This document shows positions 1 to 10,471 of a DNA stretch of 64,000 nucleotides, piece by piece; the stretch's first letter is position 1, and the number at the start of each line of letters is the position of its first letter. A program made the position numbers and the translations under genes. This stretch comes from Isoetes taiwanensis (Eukaryota > Streptophyta > Lycopodiopsida > Isoetales > Isoetaceae): the NCBI GenBank assembly GCA_021234155.1, contig JAJEKV010000104.1, positions 3,025,985-3,089,984 of the forward strand, read 5' to 3'. The notes beneath the pieces were generated by a model. It was not told the origin of the DNA. It made no database searches and saw only the letters and a list, made by a program, of their open reading frames with translations.

Positions 1-109
1 AGAGCACATTTGGAAAAGCTGGTTCCCAAAGGTTTTAGGGTCCATCTTCTGGTGTCAATACCCTCCCTCTACGTGATGACACTGTGCAAGATCTTAGTCG
101 AATCTGACT

Positions 110-470
110 AGGATATGGCCCCCAAAACGTAAAGCCTGTGTGTTGCTAGCTTCTTGAAGAGTTTATGTTTTGAAGATCGAGTTTTCATCGGAGGGTTACT
201 AGGTTCCCATAGGGTTTGCATTTTGGAGGTTGAATATAATTTTGAAACGTGGCCGTTTTCATGGATAACTCAGTGCATCATCTCTAAGCATGCATATAGA
301 GCCATGGAAAAACATAGAGTTTGAATCCATCAGCCATCCAGAATGAACCCAAACAATATCTTGCTACTAGGACATGGCCTCCGAAACATAAACCCTGCAT
401 GCTACTAGGTTCTCGAAGGGTCTGCATTTTGGAGGTCGAGTTTAGGTCGTTTGCACTTGGGACCTTGACT
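110..470. repeat. Degenerate direct duplication
   Basis: Two diverged copies of a block of about 150 bp start at 110 and 369 (period about 259). Both run from an AGGAYATGGCC motif through a TTTGGAGGTCGAG-like segment. No gene was recognised between 1 and 800; the short reading frames there overlap on both strands and have no recognisable domain. Confidence 0.5.
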
Positions 471-854
471 AGCTTGGTCTTAGATTGAATAAATTTCCAG
501 CCTGTCACGAAGATGATCTCCTAGATCCTGCTTCTTGGGGCGCGTGTAGGGCAGCTATGGCAGGAAAGAAGCCACCCTTCTTTCTTTTCTTCGGCACTGC
601 TGCTGCACGAACATGTCTTCGATTCATGAACCAAAGTCTTTGTTTGTCTTTCACAACTCATTATCCTAGGTTTCTTTGTACTACATCTTTCTATATAACT
701 CTTAGGAGTCTGGATAAGCATTATCTGTTGGGAGATGAAGAAGGTGTGAACCTGTAGTAGTCCCTCATCTGAACCTGTAGTAGCTTCTGCTGGAATGCCT
801 CAGACATAGCATTTCATGCACTTTAGATAGAAAATGGCTAGGCCAATTTTTTGA

Positions 855-1370
855 AAACATGCCAAGATTGCTCAAACATACGACCTAGGCTCCAATATGC
901 TAAGATGGCTCAAACACCCCACCTAGGCTCCAAGATGTGGCACCGACATTCCAATTCAAACATAATTGGCCTAAAAATGCCATTTCTAGTGAAATATTTT
1001 TCAATGGTTCAATTAGTTATCTTTTATGGTGTAAATGTTGTGCCTCTAGGATCTATCATGTCACGTGGTTGGCTCCAACATGCCACGTGGGCTCAAACAT
1101 GCCATGCGGGCTCATATGGACAAGGCATCCTTTAAAAAAAGAAGATATCTTAGCTCAAATATGTCATCTTTGCTCAAGCCACATGATATCAAACATGCCA
1201 CTAGGCTCAAAACACGACACGTGGCTCAAACATGCCACTAGGGGCATAAAAATGCTCTTTTAAATGGTTTATTTTTTTGAAAGAATGAAATATGATTTCA
1301 TATGCTTTTTTATGGTTGAAATGTTGTGCCCCTAGGCTCAAGCATTCCCCTTAGGCTCGAAACATGCCGC
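855..1370. repeat. Cluster of short GCTCAAACATGCC repeats
   Basis: Variants of GCTCAAACATGCCAC, often joined to CTAGGCTC or ACGTGG, occur many times, making this a degenerate short-period array. The segment just before it (about 806-851) shares a roughly 45-bp stretch with 45,153-45,197, so it is part of a dispersed repeat. The reading frames here follow the repeat and are not credible genes. Confidence 0.5.
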
Positions 1371-1639
1371 TTCTGTTCTTGCACAATTTTATTGTAAAAA
1401 TTTTCGAGCAAGGCTTCTTGCCATATCGTATCGCAAAGCTTGCGCTTCCTAAAATTAAACCTTGGCAACTAGCTAACAAAGCCCCCCCATAAAAAAAGCC
1501 TTATCTTTAAAAAATGGATGGAGGTTTGGCGCTAGATATTTATAATGCACGATTCAAAGCAAAAATCCTTATAACTTTGTCCGGTGTGAAATTTTAAAAA
1601 ATAGGCACTATATAATTGCATTACATCCAACGGTCAAGA

Positions 1640-2205
1640 TGAACAGTTGAGATTGTGATCCATGTCCTAGGATCCTATTGGCCGAAAAATTGACTGCTGA
1701 GATTAACAGATCAGATTTGATCTCCGCCCTCGAACTTTTTGCCGCTTCAATCTCCCTCGTTTTTTTTTTTGCCGCTTCTATCTTTTATCTCCCTCGATTT
1801 TTTGCCGCTTCCATACCTAGGGCAGGACTGTACAACAGAGGGTGCGCTTCCTTCCTTCCTCCAGATTTAGGCTAGGCGTTAGCTGGAGTGCAGATCCTTG
1901 GGAGCGCTGTGCTTCATGCGGTGGCTATGGAGGTTGTTTTTGTTAGGAATGCCTGGGTGGAGCGCCGGAAGTTTCTTCTCGTTTTTCTTTATGCTGTGCT
2001 TCTTGTTCTGTTAAGTCGAAAGACTCAGATGGTACTGCAAATGCATGGACCTTGACAGGAAAAAAAGCAGAGGCTGAAATGAAAGATTAGGTGTGAAGCT
2101 TGGCAGTTTGAATACATTTTCGTCCAGCTTTATTTTCTCTTGAAAATCCACAAATTTGCAAGCACCCGACATGATGTTTCTCCTCAGCAGCAGCAGCATC
2201 AGCAG
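1640..2205. other. Gene-free stretch, possible old gene flank
   Basis: No supported gene. A short GATCCTATTGG-type segment near 1,670 resembles one near 46,600, which lies upstream of a captured dehydrogenase fragment, so this could be an old captured promoter or leader. A CAG-rich run is at 2,185-2,205, just before the LINE begins. Function is unknown. Confidence 0.2.
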
Positions 2206-2570
2206 TTGGGTAGGGTCGTCCTTCTTGGAGATTTCAATGCACGGACAGGAGTAGAGCAGCCCATGCGACTTGACCCCCCTCGGCCCAGCGATGTCCTGCG
2301 GCTATGCCCGCAGAAGCTAGCCCGCCACGCTGGGTCGGATGATGGCCAGTGTCACTTTCGCTTTGTGACAGTTGCTCTGCTATGTGGCATTTTGACTTGA
2401 TAATTTGCAATGGCCTTTCCACAAAGGTGGCCCGATTCTCACAAGTGCACATGCGCATGCGACAATCGGGGGAGGGTCTAGTGTGGTGGACTATGTGCTT
2501 GTAGTTGCGCAAGATATGCATCTCATCAGTCGTTTCCTGTGGGCACAGCGGTCGGGATGAGGAGGTCGAC
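2206..2570 (+). pseudogene. LINE endonuclease fragment
   Basis: Remains of an APE-type endonuclease domain. GDFNART is the conserved metal-binding block of LINE endonucleases and is followed about 80 codons later by SSVVDYV, a usual C-terminal block of the same fold. The two blocks lie in different frames, so at least one frameshift separates them. The upstream half of the domain is missing, so the element was truncated at its 5' end or broken here. Confidence 0.75.
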
Positions 2571-3204
2571 TCAGATCACCTCCCACTTTATTTGGACCTG
2601 GTTTGGCGAGCCGCCAGAACCCCCACTATGCCAGCCCCTCGCCGTCCTCAGTTGAGACTCGATTATGAGCAGGCAGAGGACTACGCCGAGATGCTCATGG
2701 ACGCCCTCCCGCAATTCTGCACCTCCACACTAGAGCGGCAGACATGCACGGTGACCGGGACTTCGCTATTACGGATGCCGGACAGTGCTTTGGCGACCCC
2801 GCGTCGCCGCCGCCGGGGTCAGCAACATTCCCTCAGAACCGATGGTTTGATGCGGATCAGAAAGAACACAAGCGGCGGCTCCGTCACATTCGGATCCGGT
2901 ACCCGCTTAGAGGCCACCACCACGCATCGCGCCCATCTGAAGGACACAAAGGCGCGGTACCTTGCCAAGCATCAGGGGGAGATGTTCGGCCTGCTGGACA
3001 CTCATCCTCGAACCTTTTGGCGCAGAGTGCTTCGAAGGCCAGCCCAGCCTACGGGGGACATCACACCCCAAAGGGGGAACAACGATTTTGCAAAGGCTCT
3101 CTATGACCCGCCCAGGACGCCAGCGTCGCCCATACCCCCCACGGGATGGCCCCCCATTGGTTCGTGGGCGAGGATGTTGAGGAGGGCCCGAACGCGGCTA
3201 GCTA

Positions 3205-4430
3205 ATGGGAAGGCAAACCGACCTCGATGGTATGCGTGCCGAAGTTACTCAAGTTAAGCGTGGCAGCCCGCTTGTGCCGGTCCTCACTACCCTGTTCAAC
3301 AGAGCATTGCAGGAGGGTTTCCCCCGACAATGGACCACAAGCAGGGTTGTTCCCATTCACAAGGCGGGCGACCCACACTGTCCGGCCAATTACCGGACGA
3401 TCATGGTCGGGCCAAGATTTGCCAAACCGCTATCGGCATTCTCGAGCAGCCAGCTGACCCATCGGGCGAGCGGCGGATGTGCGAGCCCTCACACAGGCAG
3501 GCTTTCGACCCCGCCACTCAACGATTGACCATATCTTTACGCTGCGGGCACTGATTGAAGACAGCCGGAATCATCCGCTGGACTTGTATTGCTGCTTTGT
3601 GGACTTCGCAAAAGGCTTTTGATCTGTCCCCGAAAAAAGGCGTAGGCTAGAAGCTGCGTCAACTGGGCTCCCGCCGCCTCGTGCGTAATGCCATATACTG
3701 AGTTGTATGAGAGTTGTTTTGGCGGATGCACCGACGGGCCAAGCATTCACCGGTAGTATCGGGGTCCGGCAGGTTGCCCCCCCTCTCGCCAACACTTTTG
3801 GCCTCTACATTGATCGGTTAGAGCCCGGCCTTCTGCGAGCATGGGGATGGCATACGACTTTTGCACGGTCATCCGCCCGGCTCATCTATGCGACGATGTT
3901 GGCCTTCTTGGCCCACACCCGAAGCTATCGCGGTCTCACACGGATGCCCTAGACACATTTTGTCGGGGCTCTGGACATGCGGCGTCAATCCGCCAAGACC
4001 GGGGTGGTTCTCATATCCTCTTCACGTCACCCCATGCCTCTGCACTCACATATCGGGGGCGGCCTTTGTGGGCGCCACGCCCACCTACAAGTACCTAGGG
4101 GTGGAGTTCCCCTCCTCGCCTGGCGCTGAGGTCTATCCGCTTATGGTGACAGCCAGGCCGAAAGCGCTTTATGCCATGCGTAACAACAAATCCACCAGCG
4201 AGCTATATGATTGGGGCCATCGGTCCACATCTGCTCGCACTCGGTCGAGCCTTTGCCCTTCATGCAGGGTCGAGGTTTGGGGCCCGGCCGCCTCTTTGGC
4301 GACACGGAATGACTTGGAGCAGGTGAAGAAGGCATTTTTGGCACCGGCACTTGGGGTGAAACCTTCAGTCCCCTATCGATTCTGCTGCAGAAATCGGATT
4401 CTTGCGCTTCAAATGGGCAGCCCTTGATAG
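3205..4430 (+). pseudogene. LINE reverse transcriptase fragments
   Basis: Scattered RT blocks in several frames: a VVPIHKAGD block near 3,340, NYRTIMV near 3,390, GVRQ near 3,760 (followed by VAPPLANTFGLYID, where the other copy reads GCPLSPTLFGLYID), and a KYLGVEF block near 4,090. VEVWGPAASLATRNDLEQV near 4,270 belongs to the region after the RT. The catalytic YADD motif cannot be read in frame. Many insertions and deletions separate the blocks. The element is dead. Confidence 0.75.
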
Positions 4431-5286
4431 ACACATCGCCTATTTTCAGAAAGTGGTTACTATGGGTGATGCTCGGCTCCCGCGACCGCTTACACCGTGG
4501 CCATGAGTCCGCAATGCTTAGGGCCTGTTGGAGGGGTAAGAGAGATCGCTGGTTCGCCCGATGGAACGTCAGAGAGAACCTGAGTCGCATCTGGGCGCCA
4601 GCCGTGACCGATCGTGGCGACCTGGGGAGTACCTAGATGCTTGTTTCCTTTGGCAAGCTCTGGGACCCCATTGCTCTAGAGCAGGTCAAAATGGCCCATT
4701 ACAAGGAGCACATCAACCCGTGTTAGCCCTGGGCCCACACCTCTACCTCGTTCCCGGTTGCCTCGAAAAGCCGCCGGACTCATTGCCTCCATTCGCCGCA
4801 AAGCCCACCATCTTCGCGATCGGTGGCGGTGGGATTGGGGAGCCCCGCCGGGGCCGGGCTCTGTCGGTCTTTATCAAGCGGGTGCCATTGAGGATGAGTC
4901 TCACACTTTCCGAGTTGCCCGGCGTTCACCGATTCCGGGCGACACGCTCCCTTAGTATGCGGCGGACGTGCCCTTGCATTTGCTGATGAACACACCGTCG
5001 ATGATCGTGCCACAGGGGTCATACATCCGGAGGTAATGGACTGCGAGGTCACCTTTGCCCCCCTGGTTGTCCGTGACTAGGCACTACGGGGGTGGTGCAT
5101 GATCAGTATATATTGGGATGTTTACGCATTTTATATGATTAGCACAGTTTTGTCGTGGTGATTCTTTGCCATGGTTTTTCCTCGAAAACCCTTCGTGCGG
5201 GGTTTTTAATCCGGGCAAGAATCCGCTTGTCGTGATTTTTGTATTGGGTCCCATAGACCGATTGGTCTCCGTGGACGATAAAAGTA

Positions 5287-5309
5287 CCTTCCTTCCTTCC
5301 TTCCTTCCT
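5287..5309 (+). repeat. (CCTT)n LINE tail
   Basis: A pure CCTT tetranucleotide run directly follows the motif CCGTGGACGATAAAAGTA. The same arrangement is found at 32,980-33,020 (minus strand) and 37,060-37,104 (plus strand), so the microsatellite is the element's 3' tail. Confidence 0.8.
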
Positions 5310-5488
5310 CCAAAAACTTCACAGTGACAGCCTGCTTGATTCAGATAGACGATAATGGTAAGGTTCCAAGTTTTTTTGTTTTTTGTTTCTTTTTGGCTAC
5401 TGTTAAGCGATAGCTCAGATTTGACCTTCTTTTTTGTGTCAGCATAAGCTCTCAAGCGTCAGCTTTGCTCTGCAACTTCTTTTGCATT

Positions 5489-5771
5489 TTAAAATGCTTT
5501 GAAGCTAAGGCTGTGATCATCCTTCTCCAGGTTTGTAGCATACAAAACAACCAGATAAACAGAATGAGGCTTAGACACCAAATAGAGTGTGAGAGCAAAA
5601 ATGAGAGCTCCAGAAATAGACAAGCACATTGACAAAATTGTAATGCGGGCTCTCCAGTAGCCTCTGTACATTTTGGAGCCACATACTTCAACATCTGCAA
5701 AAATAATCAGAAGCAAATGAACTATGAGCATGAAGATCTTGTGTGTGATGAGAAGAACTTGCTTTGCCATC
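5489..5771 (-). pseudogene. Hydrophobic coding fragment, unknown
   Basis: A minus-strand frame starting with MAKQVLLITHK encodes two strongly hydrophobic segments, which would be membrane-spanning if translated. The start lies right after a splice-acceptor-like TTGTTAG, and a second TTTTTGCAG lies inside the frame. Together these suggest a captured, intron-containing gene fragment rather than one exon. It sits immediately inside the CACTA right end at 5,832-6,795, where captured host fragments are expected. The family is not recognised. Confidence 0.25.
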
Positions 5772-5831
5772 TAACAAAAGATGTTTAAATCTTGTTTAGA
5801 ATGATTGTATTTCTAAATTTGTTTCACAGAT

Positions 5832-6795
5832 TAATGGCAGCAAGCAAGTTTTGCTGAAAATAATCTTGAAAAATAAAGGTATATATTTTCCAATGGCTAG
5901 ATTTTCAATTCAAAACCACGTCTTTGTTTTAGAAAAACAAACAAAAATAACACTTGCATAATTCAAAACCATGTTTTTTTTTCATAAAAACTAACACTTG
6001 AAACTGCTTATTTTATAAATCACATGTTGATTTTATATAAACTTATATATCGAAATTCTTTTTCATGAGAAAAAGAATACTTGAAAACAACAGTTTTTTT
6101 TTAAAATCACACTTAGAAACAACATAGTTAAAAAAAAACATATCATTTTTTTTTAAGAAAACAACAACTAGAAATAACATAATTAAAAAAACCACATTTT
6201 TTTTTTAAAAAGCACCTGTCATTTTGTTAAGAAAACAACACTTAGAAACAACAGAGTTAAAAAAAACCACATTCTTCTTAAAAAACACATATCATTTTAT
6301 TAAGAAAACAACACTTAGAAACAATAGAGTTTACAAAAAACCACATTCTTCCTAGAAAACACATATCACTTTTTTAAGAAAGCAACATTTAGAAACAACG
6401 AAACTATGTGTAATTTCTAGCAAAATCGGACAAAATTCTATACATAGTTTTTTAATGTTTTTTTCATACAAAACAATAGTTAAAAACTACATGTGGACCT
6501 TTTAGGTTTTATTAAGAACCACATATCTATTTTAGCAAAAGCAACACTTGAAAACCACATCTACTTCTAAAAAACAACATGTAGACACACGTGTAATTCC
6601 TACGTGTAGATAATTTTGACAAAACTCTACGTGTAGACTTTTCACAAAAAGAACTACACGTATAAAAGTTTGACTTAAAACTACACGTTGTTTCTAGCAA
6701 TCCGGACAAAAAACAACACGTAGTTTTTTGGTGTTGTTTTTTAGCAAAAAAGACACTGAAAAACAACATGTGGACCCAGTTTTGGGGTGGTAGTG
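5832..6795. mobile_element. CACTA right-end, subterminal repeats and TIR
   Basis: This stretch aligns with 47,906-48,830, the right end of the complete CACTA element. It consists of A/C-rich repeats (variants of AACAACACTTAGAAACAAC and AAAACCACAT) and ends exactly in GGGGTGGTAGTG at 6,784-6,795, the inverted complement of the CACTACCACCCC start. Upstream of 5,832 the sequence differs from the other copy, so this is a second family member with different internal cargo. Its left terminus was not found in the window. Confidence 0.75.
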
Positions 6796-6955
6796 GTCGT
6801 ATGATCTCCATAACGTCCACCTCGTTGTATGTACAAATTCCTAATTTATTAATGGAAAAATATATGTAACACAAATATCTAGCTAGATTATGTGATAACT
6901 TGCAGGTAAATGCGAATTAGTCATATCTAGGTTTGGCAAGCACCAGCACTCAAAG

Positions 6956-7214
6956 CACGTGGCATGTGGATGACGTCTACTCACATACGTGGCATGTGGA
7001 TGACAACGTCATGCCAAGGACGTGGCATGCACTGCCACAATAACACTGTCTTTTGTACGGCCTGCATACAGTACGGCTAGGATATGACGGATCCCATGAT
7101 GCGAACATAGGCGTTGCCTGATTGCATGCTATAATTTCGCCTCGTAGGATTATTACACAACTTTATCGGTACTCGCAACCATAGATTCCAACGTATCTCT
7201 AGTTTCTATATAAA
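6956..7214 (+). promoter_or_regulatory. Candidate promoter with three ACGTGGC boxes and TATA
   Basis: ACGTGGC occurs at 6,957-6,963, 6,987-6,993 and 7,020-7,026, the first as CACGTGGC. This is the G-box/ABRE core bound by plant bZIP factors. A TATA box (CTATATAAA) lies at 7,206-7,214, about 95 bp before the start codon at 7,305. The spacing suits a plant promoter. Activity is inferred. Confidence 0.45.
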
Positions 7215-7304
7215 ACGTCGGAGGCCTTTGTCTTCTCCTATCCGCCATCTCCTGTTCTACCACATCCGCCCTCAGCCATCTTTCATGTTCTCCCAACACT
7301 TTCA

Positions 7305-7721
7305 ATGGCCTCCAGCTCCAGTTCCATCCCTGTCGAGATCTTGTCTCAAGTTCTGGTCAAGGAAATTAAGAACATTCGTGCTGAAGCGGAGGAACGGATC
7401 CGCCTTCTGAAAGAAAAGAATGATGAAGACGTCGCCAAGCTGGTTGCGACAGAGGACAAGGCCGCCTTCTATAGGGAGGTGATTTTAGTGCGCGACAATC
7501 AGCGGGCTGCCATAGACCGCGAATTGCGCACCACGAGATCTAACCTCCAAGAGAGGCTTAGGGCCGCAATCGAAGCGGACGAGGCTGCCCGAGCTCAACT
7601 CGATGAGCGGGAAGATAAGGTTGCAGAGTATGAGAATGTGGTTGCGGGGCAGGCAATCATGTTGGAGGAGCAGAAAAAAATTATCACTGCCCTCCAGGAA
7701 GAGCTTGCCCGGCGATCATAG
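7305..7721 (+). CDS. Small coiled-coil protein
   Basis: An intact frame of 138 codons with an ATG start, preceded by a TATA box at a sensible distance. After a serine-rich MASSSSSIP start, almost the whole protein is charged and helical (A, E, R, K, L, D), with heptad-like spacing expected of a continuous coiled coil from about residue 15 to the end. There is no signal peptide, membrane segment or catalytic motif. A related gene lies at 19,604-20,071: both begin MAS plus Ser/Thr, then an I/L-P-x-x-I-L-x-x-VL-like segment, then coiled coil. The two may be duplicates, perhaps accessory proteins of a mobile element, since transposase remnants surround both. The family is not recognised. It could also be a chance survivor of a decayed gene. 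Confidence 0.5.
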   Translation: MASSSSSIPVEILSQVLVKEIKNIRAEAEERIRLLKEKNDEDVAKLVATEDKAAFYREVILVRDNQRAAIDRELRTTRSNLQERLRAAIEADEAARAQLDEREDKVAEYENVVAGQAIMLEEQKKIITALQEELARRS

Positions 7722-7871
7722 GCATCAGGCTCCTCCTAGAGGGGCCCGGTTTTTTTTTTAATGTTTGTAATTATTTTGTTTCTCAATGGGAAAAGTTTTT
7801 GAAAAATGTGCCGAATATTATGTTTCCTATTTTTAATTTTCAATATCCGTGGTAGAGAGAATGACAAGACA

Positions 7872-7936
7872 GATCACACGAAGCGAAATCCTTCATAGGG
7901 TTTTAAAGCGCGTGTGCAGATTTCGCGTGGTGTGAT
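7872..7936. repeat. Imperfect inverted repeat after the coiled-coil gene
   Basis: GATCACACGAAGCGAAATC (7,872-7,890) is answered by GATTTCGCGTGGTGTGAT (about 7,919-7,936), giving a stem of about 18 bp with mismatches and a loop of about 28 bp. A CACACGACGAAGC-like half is found after the second coiled-coil gene (near 20,155), which suggests a shared 3' element. Confidence 0.45.
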
Positions 7937-8369
7937 ACAGTGTAGTTAGAATAGTTATTAATGTGTTCCAGTGGACAGTACCATTAACGTGTCCTAGCGG
8001 ACAACCGACAGAATCCGCTCGACACGTGCGACAGCAGCCGACTGTGTTTAATATAAGCAGAATTTCATTAAAGTTGGAAATTTCGTGATTCCAATTTCTC
8101 GTGAAATCAGTTTCTTCCCTGTTTTATCACACATTTATGGCTAGATATGGCACTATTTGCTTAAAAAGAAACCAGTTATCATGCAAAAACCGCTACATTT
8201 AATATAAAACAGCGCGGTTTTAGTTGTCAGGAAGAGAACTATGGCGCCATTTACTTGGAAAGTATGAGGAAAAGCGGCCGAGAAACACAAAAGCAAATAT
8301 TAAATTGCCAAAAAGCCCGACAAAAACAAACAAAATGGCGCGCCGCTCCTTTAGCTTAGAAATAACCAC

Positions 8370-8555
8370 AAAGCAAATAAGCGCCAAGCGATATTTGCTT
8401 TAACGTCGAAAGGAAGCAAATGGTGCGGTAGCTATTTGCTTGAACGTGAAAGCAAGCAAATAGTGCGGTAGCTATTTAAGAAGCGAGCAAATAGTGCGGT
8501 AGCGCTATTTGCGTGAGCGTGAAGACCAAGCAAATAGTGCTCTCGCCCATTTTGC
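8370..8555. repeat. AGCAAATAGTGCGGTAGC array
   Basis: AGCAAATRGTGCGGTAGCTATTTGCTT-type units recur at least four times, each partly self-complementary (AGCAAATA with TATTTGCT). Together with single ATGGCGCCAT-like motifs from about 8,240 on, this is the first of four hairpin-rich arrays between 8 and 14 kb. Confidence 0.6.
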
Positions 8556-8658
8556 TATAGATAACACATATTTTCAGAAGACCATGTAGATATATATATT
8601 AATAGAAATATTATATAAGATACAATTTTTCAAAACCACAAAATTTTTTTAATAGTCA

Positions 8659-9831
8659 TTGGCGAAGTGTTCATCGAGAGACTTTCTCATAATCATCCGG
8701 GTTAATTTTCTTTGCGGTCAATTTGATCTGCTCTGCTCCGGCTTGGGCCCGCGTCTCACCTTTCTGTATGAGAAGCTTCTTCGTCTGCCCCTTACGAGAT
8801 TCACCATCTTGCAAAGTCAAGACTTCCGTTGGCGTTGGTCAATGGCCTTTGGGTCAAGCCGGGGGTACATGGCGTTCTCGACCCTACCGAATGCCCGCTC
8901 GCATTTCATCTTTCCTAACTCATGCTCGTATGTCACACTTGATTCTTCCTACATGAAGGGATGCCCTAGAAGGCTCCACCGAGAAGAAATCTAGTACAAT
9001 GTTACCTTGAGGGCGAGCTTATCAACAAGGTAGAAAGCGGATTCTGCGGGGACCAATCTGTTTATGCACCGGATATTCTCCCTCCATACCACCGCCAACT
9101 CCACTTAAACACATCTTGCATGAGTTTTTAGCCATAACATCGCCCTCACTTCCGATGGCTTCCTTAGGAATAGGAGGAATTTGCGGGAGCTTTCTAGGAT
9201 GGTCGCCAAATAGCCTAAGGTCGGGTCTTAAATTCGGGGCTCTCCGTGCGTGCGAAATCCTCGTAGCAAATAGAAGAGCTTGTGGCTCTTTGATTCTGAA
9301 CCACACACAGCTCAGGTCTCTTCTTCATAGATTCCTACAAACACTCTAGACACGGATTCTAGTCTTTCAAAGCGCCTTTGGCAAATAGTAAGTTATGCTC
9401 GGCTGTGAAACATAGAATCCGGTATGTCTCTTGATGCATCATCGTGAGACATTATCGAAGAAACAGCGATTCTGATCTCACTTTTTCCAAAGCTGGAGTA
9501 AAATTGCCTTGCATCTAAACATATCATCTTTGGCGGTAGAACTGCCGCGTTAGTTCGGAATCCCGGCGGTGACATGCTCCACAAACCATCTTGGCAGGGC
9601 CTTTTCTGTTTCAGGCTGAAGGATTTTTCGAATGGACCTGGCCAAGGAGAATGGCATGTTACCATGAACTCCCTCTTTGAGTATTCCTTCCTGTACCCAC
9701 TTATGGTGGCATACCCCCCAAACCAGAAGTGCTTTATCTGAGAAGTGGTCTGTGGCTTTCCTTAGGTCCTCGAATTTCTTGTACTTAGTGCCAATTTGAT
9801 CTGCAATGAAGTGCAGTATCTCCTTCTTCAT
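8659..9831 (-). pseudogene. Decayed gene, downstream part, unknown
   Basis: Several minus-strand frames read like one broken protein. They are a piece at 9,550-9,831 (beginning MKKEILHFIADQIGTK, with VWGVCHHKWVQ), a piece at 9,393-9,540 (contains MICLDARQFYSSF), a piece at 9,022-9,306 (contains IKEPQALLFATRISHAR) and a lysine-rich piece down to about 8,650. Stops and frame changes separate them. They appear to continue the reading at 10,472-11,711, with the hairpin array at 10,230-10,428 lying between, possibly inside an intron. The family is not recognised. It has neighbours that resemble transposases, so it may belong to a mobile element. Confidence 0.35.
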
Positions 9832-10229
9832 GTAAGCAAGTACTCTTAAGTTCTGCGCCCTCGTCTTGAAGAAATTATCGCCTTTGTAATCTGAGGGTGA
9901 CTTTGGCGTATATATCCCGCTTAAAGCTTCTTGAGGACCTTTCTACAATCATCATAGTCCAAGCCCCTCATGCATCTAAGGTAGTTGTCCTTTGAAGTAA
10001 TCTTTGTCTTTAGCAAAATTGATTACTATAGCTTGACCCTGTTGTCCTTAAGTTCTCCCTTCCTCCATTTGTTCCACATCGGCGGAAGAGTGCATAGACA
10101 TCATCGGCATGAAGACAAACCGATTGACATCCTTAGTGTGTTTGCCCCTCGAGAATCTTATGCGCCATTTCAAGGTAGTCTTTGCAAAGAGGCTGGCGAT
10201 TTTAAATTTCAAATGTTGCTATTTACATC

Positions 10230-10428
10230 TAATGGCGCAGCATCTTAAATGGCGCTTGTTGCGCCATTTCAATTCAAATGGCGCGTATTTGCGCCATTTG
10301 ATTTCAAATAAGCGCGCTGCGCCATTTCAATTCAAATGGCGCAATTTGCGCCATTTGAATTCAAATAAGCGCATTTCATTTGCGCCATTTGAATTCAAAT
10401 GGCAATTCAAATAACTGCGCCATTTCGA
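10230..10428. repeat. ATGGCGC hairpin array, inner copy
   Basis: At least five GCGCCATTTxAATTCAAATGGCGC-type palindromes follow each other, alternating GCGCCATTT and AAATGGCGC halves with AATTC centres. The array sits between the two parts of the decayed minus-strand gene. It can fold on either strand. Confidence 0.75.
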
Positions 10429-10471
10429 TAAATGAATGGGTAAGGAGGCGTAAACATACCTTGTACTTTCG

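Larger units (their letters stand above)
2206..5309 (+). mobile_element. Degenerate LINE (family A), plus strand
   Basis: A non-LTR retrotransposon, 5'-truncated and full of frameshifts. In order it holds an endonuclease piece with a GDFNARTG motif (about 2,225-2,260) and an SSVVDYV motif (about 2,470-2,500). RT pieces follow: a VVPIHKAGD...NYRTIMV block (3,340-3,410) and a GVRQ...FGLYIDRLEP block (3,760-3,830). After these come a KYLGVEF block (about 4,085-4,110) and a C-terminal VEVWGP segment (about 4,270-4,430). It ends in a (CCTT)n tail. The minus-strand copy at 32,980-34,549 aligns with its 3' half, which confirms orientation and 3' end. It is GC-rich compared with the surrounding DNA. 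It cannot encode an active protein. Confidence 0.85.

Noticed and set aside
2744-3106. Reading frame overlapping the first LINE as an independent gene
   Set aside because: It lies in the region between the endonuclease and RT of a decayed LINE and competes with other frames there. No start or domain supports it.
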